Positions 32,201-38,876 of a stretch of 64,000 nt of DNA are shown here, in pieces; the first letter of the stretch is position 1, and every line of letters begins with the position of its first letter. This DNA is from Candidatus Syntrophosphaera sp. GTDB taxonomy: Bacteria; Cloacimonadota; Cloacimonadia; Cloacimonadales; Cloacimonadaceae. Where the stretch lies: contig JAHYIU010000003.1 in assembly GCA_019429425.1 (NCBI GenBank), positions 1-64,000 on the forward strand, in the 5' to 3' direction. Under the pieces are notes generated by a model. That model was not told the DNA's origin and searched no databases. It saw only the letters and a program-made list of their open reading frames with translations. The position numbers were made by a program, and so were the translations under genes.

Positions 32201-34794
32201 TAATCATTGTTGCCGTCGGTGGCGGAAAAGTCCGTGGGATCCAGGATCCCGGCGAATTCACAGGCGCCGATGTCCGGGCGGTTGTAGGCGCTTTGGGTGT
32301 GGGCATGGACGCGTGGATTGCCGATGATGTCGAAATCCGGCAACAGCGGATAGCTGGCGGGATCGGGGATCCCCCGGTTCAGACAGGAAGAGGTGGAACT
32401 GAGGGCATAATGGCCGGGGTAGTTGGGGTCGAAGCGCGGGTCCGAAGCGATATTGGTGGAGCCGGGCCAACCGCCCTGGACGTTGCTATACATCACCAGT
32501 ATGTCGCCGGAGAGAGGACTTTCTCCATTGTCCCAGATGTTGCAGCCGAAGATCCTGGCGCTGCCTGAGTTTTCTGCCAGAATGGCCCCCGGACCGGCCG
32601 TGGAAGCGTTGTCCGCGATGGTCAGATGGGCCAGCAGGGAGTTGGAGTTGTTCAGATAGACGGCCCCGCCACCGCTGGCGGCATTGTTGTGATGCAGCAC
32701 GCAGTTGTAGATTTCCGCGGAGGAATTAAGCAGGGCCAGGGCGCCGCCTTGATCGGCGGTTCCTTCATTCAGGACACAATTGACGAGGGTCAGAGCGTCA
32801 TAGCCGTCCACATGGACCAATCCGCCTTCGGGCAGGTCTCCGGGACCCGCCAGGCCGTGGCTGATCTGGCAATAAGCCAGATAAGAGCTGTCCGCAAGGG
32901 TGTTTTCGCCCAAAAAGGCCAGGCCGTCCCAGCCCAGGGCTTCATTCTGGGCGGTGAAAGTGATCCAGCCATCCTGCGTACCCGGGGCCTGGAGACTGCC
33001 ATGGACGTCAATTCCCGTGCCAGGCGCGAATTGCACCTGCGTCCCGGGTTCCACCTGCAGGATTATCCCGTGGGGAACGACGACGTTTTGGCTCACTACC
33101 ATGTTGCCAGACCAGAGGGGAAACTGCGCCACTCCGGAGAGGGCTATCTGCAGATCCGGCTGATTACCGGAGTTGTTTATAATATGCAGAATATCGTTAT
33201 GAATTCCTGCTTCCTGGGGATTGAAACGCACCATCAGGGTGGTGGAATCCCCGGGAGCCAATACCAAGCTGCCAGGGTTCTCTGCAAGCTCATAGTGTTG
33301 TGGATCTCCGTCGAAGTAAATCTCGCTGATAGTAATATTCGGGGTTCCCTCATTGCTTAAGGCCACGGCCTGCCATTCTGATTGCCCGCCGATGGTTAGG
33401 GAGCCAAAATCCATGGCAGGAGCCGATAACAGGCTGATCTCTCTAACGCTGAGTTTGGCGACGAAGGCGCGCGCGCCAGGATCCGAACTGGTAAGGGAGT
33501 ATGGGCCAAAATAAGCGGTGTTTCTGTATTCGCCAGTTAGATAAGCTTTTCCGCTGTTGTCCAAAACGATCCCCATACCCTCGTCCGTACTAGTTCCTCC
33601 GGCTTTGATGGCCTGGATCCAATTGCCCCCAGCATCCAATTTTGCGAAGAACAAATCCGATGATCCACTGCTATACAAGGTTTGGGAACCAAAACTAGCT
33701 GTCCCATTAAAGTTCCCCGTGATCATCGCGTTACCCTCCATATCAACTGCGATCCCATTGCCACTGTCATATCCGCCTCCGCCCGCCCGCTGTGCCCACA
33801 ACCAGTTCGAATTGCTGTCCATCCCGGCTATGTAAATATCTTCCAATCCGCTGCTGGTTAATGAGGTCGCGCCAAACTCAGCAGTCCCGTAAAACCACCC
33901 TGTGACCAGCAGGTTCCCGTTGCTGCCTACGGCAATGGCGTTGCCTGTTCCATTATACATTGCCGCCCTCTTTGCCCAGAGCCAGTTTCCATCACTGTCC
34001 ATCTTGGCAACAAAGCTGTTTGCATACGGGCCGCTGGCTACAAGGGTCGTGCTGCCAAATTGGGACGTTCCCCAGAAATTGCCTGTGAGATAGATCTTGC
34101 CACTGCTGTCGGCGGCGATTCCATGTCCCTCTTCGCCGGATGATCCTCCCGCTTGACTTGCCCAGAGCCAGTTTCCGGCTGAATCCAGCTTGGCCGTGAA
34201 AACGTCGGTGGATCCGCTGCTGATTAGGTTGGTTGTGCCAAAGCTGGCTGTTCCACGAAAATTGCCTGTGTAATAGACATTGCCGTCATCGTCGACACAC
34301 AGGCTGAAACCTTCGTCACTGCTGATCCCTCCGGACCTTTTCGCCCAGACCCAGTTGCCATTCGTATCCAACTTGGCGATGAAAGTATCCAGATCACCCG
34401 CGCTTGTCAATGAGGTAGTGCCAAAAACAGCAGTAGCATAGAAAGCCCCGGTGATGTAAACATTTCCGGAGTTATCAACGGCTATCCCATTGCTCCATTC
34501 AACGTCCGTTCCTCCGGCCCGGCTTGCCCAGAGCCAGTTTCCATCTTTGTCGAGCTTGGCGACGAACACATCCCAGGATCCGACACTGGTGATAGTTGAG
34601 GACCCAAAGTAGGCGGTGCCTTGGAAATCACCAGTGATATAAATGTTGTCCAAATTATCCCTGGCAATTGCATTGCCATGCGACACTCCTGGGTTGTTTC
34701 CGGTCACCCAAAGCCAATCATGTGATTGCGCTTTGAGGCAGGCAAAGAAAATAACCATAACGGCACATAGGGTTAAAATCTTGGTGTTCTTCAT
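26284..34794 (-). CDS. Giant multidomain exported SBBP-repeat protein (2836 aa)
   Basis: The ATG at 34794 (AAGGAG upstream) opens a signal peptide (MKNTKILTLCAVMVIFFACL). The mature protein then shows about nine SBBP beta-propeller repeats (units like GNVYITGAFYATAVFGTTSL...FIAKLD, about 25-450). Next come a choice-of-anchor/ASH-like module (FGSLTIGGQSEWQAVALSNEG), a parallel beta-helix (about 560-850), a fibronectin-like stretch and carboxypeptidase-like modules (GKVETPNNNPVAGVLISL; GHVIFYDTVCPVVGATIYL) around a LamG domain (FTLEAWFKTASADIALLSKL). After a long unassigned middle follow a Big_5-like module (DLISVTFTEPIDPNSV) and a C-terminal fibronectin-like end (RRFYLVRSA). There is no T9SS domain. 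Probably a surface or secreted giant; function unknown. Confidence 0.75.
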   Translation of the reverse strand: MKNTKILTLCAVMVIFFACLKAQSHDWLWVTGNNPGVSHGNAIARDNLDNIYITGDFQGTAYFGSSTITSVGSWDVFVAKLDKDGNWLWASRAGGTDVEWSNGIAVDNSGNVYITGAFYATAVFGTTSLTSAGDLDTFIAKLDTNGNWVWAKRSGGISSDEGFSLCVDDDGNVYYTGNFRGTASFGTTNLISSGSTDVFTAKLDSAGNWLWASQAGGSSGEEGHGIAADSSGKIYLTGNFWGTSQFGSTTLVASGPYANSFVAKMDSDGNWLWAKRAAMYNGTGNAIAVGSNGNLLVTGWFYGTAEFGATSLTSSGLEDIYIAGMDSNSNWLWAQRAGGGGYDSGNGIAVDMEGNAMITGNFNGTASFGSQTLYSSGSSDLFFAKLDAGGNWIQAIKAGGTSTDEGMGIVLDNSGKAYLTGEYRNTAYFGPYSLTSSDPGARAFVAKLSVREISLLSAPAMDFGSLTIGGQSEWQAVALSNEGTPNITISEIYFDGDPQHYELAENPGSLVLAPGDSTTLMVRFNPQEAGIHNDILHIINNSGNQPDLQIALSGVAQFPLWSGNMVVSQNVVVPHGIILQVEPGTQVQFAPGTGIDVHGSLQAPGTQDGWITFTAQNEALGWDGLAFLGENTLADSSYLAYCQISHGLAGPGDLPEGGLVHVDGYDALTLVNCVLNEGTADQGGALALLNSSAEIYNCVLHHNNAASGGGAVYLNNSNSLLAHLTIADNASTAGPGAILAENSGSARIFGCNIWDNGESPLSGDILVMYSNVQGGWPGSTNIASDPRFDPNYPGHYALSSTSSCLNRGIPDPASYPLLPDFDIIGNPRVHAHTQSAYNRPDIGACEFAGILDPTDFSATDGNNDYPGHVYLSWSYSSAYLPNDGFQIYRDGSLLVTLYPHITSYADYSAIPGQQHAYTVLAYAGGETSNPISDTGYIKPNGIITGKVETPNNNPVAGVLISLDPSEGHCLEFGPGSYFQVEVPNADLSAAFTLEAWFKTASADIALLSKLDEAETDLKELRIDASGRLLYTDGVSTLAQSGDSPAVNDNAWHHVALAYDASQGRGYLYLDGISVADASVIFSDTPGGMLYVQDDAFTGFIDDIRLWNLARTEAQIQSWRNLIPAWNSPGLIGYWAMNEGLGSQVFDATNNAHIASTNAAWSSAGPGVLLGAVTGNWGEYVISQIPYGNYTTFTVTPSKPGHMFQPEQRLVTLSQSNISANNVDFTDNSLIPISGHVIFYDTVCPVVGATIYLNGSQAVPLVLTNTEGYYVLEVEHGTACLVSVEYKGHTFDRTWDLGEVTYPRTDIDFQDVFTTGLFVQVVGGSDDWPLGDFDVALNSVDGLYTRVVTGQDWFTGMVLVSTIPPLDFNVTVNPAGDDPFNLAVDDQFQSLKTKHLDLRDADADPDTLRYEWRAPLQAEVIWPDGLELKYFADDSEQLYGFYVLDQNVWVELELRAFEDYSLPAFPGRKTFLTACDILVSDDVGAIGSTEANFSGEQSYTYRFAPYLPNILDGGARPYQNLLEVTIHDTALERFATHADWVITQGARPTESTYATTSPEIPFLILHDPPGDSSYSSFRESSSSSVAWGVSVSSAYEQGNQVSVHLGPTISVSAGPSFFSVQSTTDYIFDLDFGYSCQTVQTNASEVSYTFTTSEEYRTSDQDLLIGRESDLYVGGALNLIWGLTRELLWDDDTQEVTLRNNVMVVPDGFDTVYMYTEAQILNNVIPNLIAIGDTSSAAMWQSYVDMNASNIANALPNPNHPANVSFNAGAGYLFEETSSVSSSQTIVFEQTVSESFGTEIGLVINGMGGSLGFTFETALTLGSSQTGSYATETAVSFELADDDEVSHLNFQPDYFTVDIKKDPVYGTPVFDLLAGASSNRWERNTLPRDGVSFSANTYTASGLQDGETAAFLLQLGNTSQTGEHRRYFLTLLHATNPGGATILINGLPVVDRMAFDVPPGQQVQAVMTVAQGPAAYEYEGLTLEFFAEGDRGHEGPEGHAFWVTRGFNVYWEPPYSRVSIARPEDGWIVNQASNNSLEMMLTGYDLSKPDFNSLLLEYKRPAAIDWLPALEIPRDSLLAHPNYIIVAWDVSSLSDGPWQIRAGTTDNIQSNYYTASLNGTLDRTSPAVWGLPQPSDGILGLGDLISVTFTEPIDPNSVLPGSVSLIITRTGLPVDINVQASGNAVSIVPLIANYWLENETLEATVQGLTDLHGNPLAAPVSWEFFVNANPVYWTQPKIELIKALGEPLSVSAQLHNSGGQYSSFSIAGLPQWLTAVPGSGNLLPLETQSITFNISEQLGYGVFRDTVYADIPALGREPLAFEISVLADPPAWASVPLGNFDHSLSITGQLFLEGEISADPNDVIGAFVLDPASQTLVCRGFASLISVPWLPGSYQFYLTVHSDLDSGEELFFRVWDSSQNKEHWGIQEQFFFSSGAVYGTPLDPVLIHVNPELYSSKPCSAGWNWLSVNLESPSMDLDDVLASLQPSANDLIKSQTAYAQYVPGLGWVGDLQSVSTTQGLKLKLAQPDELSVIGLLEDPAATPINYASGWNWIGYLPHVSISVNEALANLANSATGDLIKGQNGYAQYIAGYGWYGSLLFLEPGAGYMLKTSSSGSFTYPDYEIPRGDQIDIYARELQRLRDPSGWQVDPAAYEFTSNITCVVLQNGLPLDTSNALLGAFYGDACRGIAAPVWVVDKWVFFLTQYSNVQNQTLSYKVWLADTNEIFTAAEALPFVNNQVLGDPLAPFEFHIGPADLGTPQNILLQIVAGSLILSWDEVSGAGLYKVFASDIPDADFADITSSGSFTTGSGRVSWTCSQPVQNRRFYLVRSATSSIRK

Positions 34795-35106
34795 CCTATT
34801 CTCCTTATGATGCTTGTTTGGATGATGTGATGTGGTGGGCGGAGGGCTGCTTCTGTGGTTCGCAGGTCCGGGAAAGCCTGCTGCTGCTGTCCGCGCTTGC
34901 TTTCCCCCGCCTTGTTTGAGGTCCCTCCCCTGAAATGGAAAACCTGCGTATCGAATATTGACATCGTTTCTCCACTGTGGATTTATATCCACGCCAGCAG
35001 GTATTTAAAATATCAAAGCTGTGCCGCGGGCTGGACGCCTGACCTTGGGGCCAGAAAAACTCGGGCTCCCGATCATCCTTGGTAGAGTGCATGCACAGGA
35101 TATTAA

Positions 35107-35135
35107 TATAAATGAGACAGCGCCCATAGTGTCAA
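35107..35135 (-). promoter_or_regulatory. Promoter of the giant gene
   Basis: On the minus strand TTGACA (35135-35130) and TTTATA (35112-35107) are 17 bp apart, about 310 bp before the ATG at 34794. The intervening leader (34795-35106) shows no other gene. Confidence 0.5.
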
Positions 35136-35522
35136 GCAGAAAATTATTTGTTCTTTACGAACGGTTATTATTTTAATTTTTACCGCGTACGCTCCAACAT
35201 CGGAATCCGGCTCATACCATCATTTTCCTTGCTTTTGCCTGACTCACCTATCACTAACTTGCCACCCGCCCACCACCCGCCCGGCTGGCGGGAACTCGGC
35301 GTGTGGCATACAGGAGGCAGGTGAGTCAGGGAAAAGGGGAGGAATGCTGGAGTCGAGAGAGGAACGAGCATGGACTCCAGCAAGCTCTGGAGCGGGGGTG
35401 ATTCTGGAGTCCATGCGGACCTGGGATACACCCGGAGTCTGAACGGACAGGCGCAGAACCGGTCCGCTCGACTCCAGGCTTATGCGGCTTACACTTAAAA
35501 CTGTTTCTGCCTCAAAGCTCCA
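35136..35522. repeat. Spacer with CTGGAGTC/GACTCCAG repeats
   Basis: No gene is visible. From 35343 to 35476 the words ctggagtc and gactccag occur about five times in both orientations (ctggagtcgag, catggactccagcaag, ctggagtccatgcgg, ctcgactccagg). They match the in-frame repeats of the primase linker at 8126-8385. Confidence 0.6.
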
Positions 35523-38270
35523 TCAGGGCGCCAGTCCCGCGGAGGGAGGGTCAGAGGGCCAGGCCGCCCGGTCGATAACAGCTTTGGGCAGAGGCGGTTG
35601 GGGATCCAGGAGTTCGCCGGTGAGCGGATCTTTGATATCCAGCCTCAGCACCGGTTCGCCGAAAGTTCCGTCCCGGGTGGAAGTGATGGCGGTCACCTTG
35701 TAGAAGCGTTTGGACTGGAGGCCGCCCGGTTCCAGCCAGGAGGTCGAAGGCGTGCTGCCCATATAGGTGAAAGTGGCGGCGTAGGGTGTATTGGAGCCGT
35801 AGATCTTGTATTCCGTGGCGCCGGGGATGGGGTCCCAGCTCAGGGTGCCGTTGGCAGATATGCTCACGTCCGGGATGCCTGCGTCGTAGGGGATGGCGAA
35901 ACCCACCATATGGGTATTCGTGGGAAAATCGCCGATCTTGAAGGCCTGTCCGGTGGCGGGCCGGATCCAATAGAGCATGGACCTGTAACCGCCATTGTAT
36001 CCGGCCAGGAAGAGATAGCCCTTGTCCCGGTCGAAGGCGAGGTCCTGACCGAAATTGATCGGAATTCCCAGGGACCCGATCTCGTTGGCAAGTCCTGTGG
36101 CAGTGTTGATCCAGTAGAGATTGTCGTTGACCAAATCAACTCCATAGAGGCGATTGATATTATGATCGAAAGCCAGGCCGATCATAAATACGCAGTTGAC
36201 GTGGGAGCCAACAAGAGTCGCTATTCCGGTATAGCGGTTCAGGGTGTAGAGATTGGCAAGATCGGTGCCATAGAGGATCTGGCCAATGGGATCCCAGGCA
36301 ATGCCATGAATGGGGACGCCATTATCGCCGAGGTAGGTCTGGGCCCCGCTGTTGTGGTCGATCCGCCAGTATCTGTCTGATTCCAGGGAACTGCTGCTCC
36401 ATTCCGTTCCGTACCAATGATTGCCGATCCAGTCAGCTCCGGCCATGAATAGCTCAGTTGCGGAGGGTGAACCCAAATGCGTGACCGTGCCCGGTGTTTT
36501 CAGGTTGAAGGTGGAGGGTCCTTCGAGGTTGGGATCCGAGTAATGATGAACGTCCACGTAAGCTTGGGTATCCAGGTCCAGGAACCACAGCAGCTGTTCC
36601 AGCCGGTCATTGCCGAAATTCATGTCATTGGCCAGATGGGTGGTCACCCGCATATGCCAGCCGTTGTCCAAGGTGGTGGCAAAAGGCGCGAAAGTGACCT
36701 GCTGGGTGGCCCCGGGAGCCAGGTTGTTTACCCATTGCGTGTTGGCATAATTACCGTTGCCGATGCTATAGGTCACCTGGAAGGTGGCGGGGCTGTCACC
36801 CTGGTTTTGGACCGTGGCCAGGGGAATGAGTGGCTCGAGGTCCACCACTTCTGGATTGTCGATGCTCACGACCCGGGCGTCGATATTGTCCCTGGAGATG
36901 ATCACATTGTCCACACACCAGAAATCGAACTGGAAATGATCTCCCTCCAGGGTCCAGGCGATATAGGTGATGTCCTGGAATGGCCCGGCCAAGCCGATGG
37001 TCGAATGCCCGGATTGGTTGCCTCCCCCGCTGGCCAGGCTCCAGCCCGCGTCCATCCAGTTGATCAGGTCGTGGCTGTATTGCAGCTTGGCAGTTAGTCC
37101 GGGGGCAAAATCGTCAAAGAAATGGTAAAAATCGATCTGGAGCATCGAAACTCCTGAGGTCGTGACCGGAGGCGAGATCAGGCGCGAAGTCCCTGTCCCG
37201 CTACGCCAATTCGCCCTCATTTCATTTGGTGAACCGCCCGCGCTGCTCGTATTGTAGAGCAACCAGAAATTGGATGTGAAGGGATTGGAGTAGCCCTGGG
37301 TCCAGGCCCGGGGGATGTTGGTCCGGCTGAAATCCTCCATTTTGGGGGGGTAGAGCAGCGGACTCAGGTCAAAGATGATGTTGGGTATCTGGTTTAGCCT
37401 TTGTAGAGCCGCCGGCGGTGATGCGGGATCGGGATTGGTTACGTCGCTGTAAGATGCCAGGCTGCGATAGTTGGCCACGGCAGTCTGGAAGAACCTTCCG
37501 TTGGAAGCGTCGTATCCGCGTGTATTCTCGTCCACCGCCACCACCAGGTTGCTGGTGCCGTCATATTCAAAAGGCCTGTCCAGGGTGATCTCGATCCATC
37601 CGGCCGTGGCCAGCAAAGACACATTCCCGCTGAACACCTGGGTCAGTTGGGAGAGTGGCACCCAGCTCGTGGTGTTGGCGAAACTTGCCAGGGTGGTATG
37701 CCCGATATAGACTGTCCAGGAAAGCGAATTGGTGGCGCTGGCCACTCCGTTCCAATGGTAGCGCAGTTTGGAGATGCGGTTGTAGCCGAGGGTGGAGGGT
37801 AGTTCCGAGCGCAAATAGATGCTCTGGGAATAGCTGTAGTAAAACCATGGATAGACGGGCAGGACTCCGATGTTTGTTTGCGTGCCCACCGGATGGCTGT
37901 AAATGTTCAGAACCTCCGCCAGGACGGGTGCGGTGAGGCTGCTGGGTGGAGTTTGATCTCCCTCCCCGCTCACATGCACCGTGACCATGTTTTGGTTGAT
38001 CAACCGGTATTCATTCTCATAAGACCAACTTCCAGGTGTGTACAAAGTGGTGACTTGATCGCCGTGCTGCACAATGAAGGGATGACTTTGCGGGCCGTAG
38101 CCCGAGGCCAGGGTAAGGGAGTTTAGCACGATCGTGCCATTCACATAAACGCTGATTGTGCCGCCGTTCCAGCCGTCCCCAAAACTGTCGAAGAGCACCA
38201 CAGACCAGGTTACGGATGTGAGGGCGGAAAACAATAAAAGCATGGCCGCGAGGCAGAGAATTGCTTTCAT
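35523..38270 (-). CDS. Exported beta-propeller protein (915 aa)
   Basis: The ATG at 38270 (AAGGAG upstream) gives a signal peptide (MKAILCLAAMLLLFSALTSV). Residues about 20-125 (WSVVLFDSFGDGWNGGTISV) form a module shared with the nonsense-mutated gene at 14812. Then come a jelly-roll/MAM-like region (MEDFSRTNIPRAWTQGYSNP ... FDFWCVDNVIIS), a CARDB-like region (DARVVSIDNPEVVDLEPLIP), a propeller-like region with repeated YGTDLANLYTLNRYTGIATL / YGVDLVNDNLYWINTATGLA units, and a fibronectin-like end (GTLSWDPIPGATEYKIYGSN ... KRFYKVTAI). Probably secreted or on the surface; no catalytic motif seen. The longer upstream frame lies in repeat DNA and was rejected. Confidence 0.75.
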   Translation of the reverse strand: MKAILCLAAMLLLFSALTSVTWSVVLFDSFGDGWNGGTISVYVNGTIVLNSLTLASGYGPQSHPFIVQHGDQVTTLYTPGSWSYENEYRLINQNMVTVHVSGEGDQTPPSSLTAPVLAEVLNIYSHPVGTQTNIGVLPVYPWFYYSYSQSIYLRSELPSTLGYNRISKLRYHWNGVASATNSLSWTVYIGHTTLASFANTTSWVPLSQLTQVFSGNVSLLATAGWIEITLDRPFEYDGTSNLVVAVDENTRGYDASNGRFFQTAVANYRSLASYSDVTNPDPASPPAALQRLNQIPNIIFDLSPLLYPPKMEDFSRTNIPRAWTQGYSNPFTSNFWLLYNTSSAGGSPNEMRANWRSGTGTSRLISPPVTTSGVSMLQIDFYHFFDDFAPGLTAKLQYSHDLINWMDAGWSLASGGGNQSGHSTIGLAGPFQDITYIAWTLEGDHFQFDFWCVDNVIISRDNIDARVVSIDNPEVVDLEPLIPLATVQNQGDSPATFQVTYSIGNGNYANTQWVNNLAPGATQQVTFAPFATTLDNGWHMRVTTHLANDMNFGNDRLEQLLWFLDLDTQAYVDVHHYSDPNLEGPSTFNLKTPGTVTHLGSPSATELFMAGADWIGNHWYGTEWSSSSLESDRYWRIDHNSGAQTYLGDNGVPIHGIAWDPIGQILYGTDLANLYTLNRYTGIATLVGSHVNCVFMIGLAFDHNINRLYGVDLVNDNLYWINTATGLANEIGSLGIPINFGQDLAFDRDKGYLFLAGYNGGYRSMLYWIRPATGQAFKIGDFPTNTHMVGFAIPYDAGIPDVSISANGTLSWDPIPGATEYKIYGSNTPYAATFTYMGSTPSTSWLEPGGLQSKRFYKVTAITSTRDGTFGEPVLRLDIKDPLTGELLDPQPPLPKAVIDRAAWPSDPPSAGLAP

Positions 38271-38876
38271 GAGAGATCTCCTTGAGTAAAAAATTATACT
38301 GATTCCAGCATTCCCTAAGTTGAAATATTTGTCAAGCTTTAAATGAACTCCCTTTGCTTGGAGTTTGTGGAATGATGAGGGGGAGAGTTTTCGTGAAAGG
38401 GTGAAACCACAGCTAAGAGTTGAGAGTTGAGAGTTAAGCTGCGCCGGAAGGAGGCAAAAGGGGAAGCTGCGCTGGGAACGGTTTGGCGGGGTGACGTGAT
38501 GAGGTGGTGAGGTGGTGTCATCCCGGCGTCCGGGGTTCTCGCGGAGGAGCAAAGCGAATTCGTGAGGTGGTTCTGCCGGGATCCAGTTGTTTATCCGTCC
38601 AATCCGTCTTAGCCGTTAAATCCGTAGAAAATGATCTTTCTGATCCGCGCGATCTGCCTTTTCATCCGCGTAAATCTGCGGGAAACTCTTTATCCGTCGA
38701 ATCCATTGGGAAAAGCCGGTTGACGCAAGTGTTACACTCTTTCACCTTGACACGATTCCACGCCTCACGCTTCACTCATAACCCCCATCCCGATTTATGT
38801 TGACAATTCCCCGCCGTGTCCGAAGCTGGGATTGGCAGGTTCAAACCGCCTGCCAGAAAGACAGATGGAGGAACTG
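38271..38876. repeat. Repeat-rich divergent spacer
   Basis: No gene is visible. TTGACA boxes face both genes (38330-38335 minus, 38800-38805 plus). A gttgagagttgagagttaag run lies at 38415-38435 and ATCCGT/ATCCGCG tracts at 38585-38705. Confidence 0.5.
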
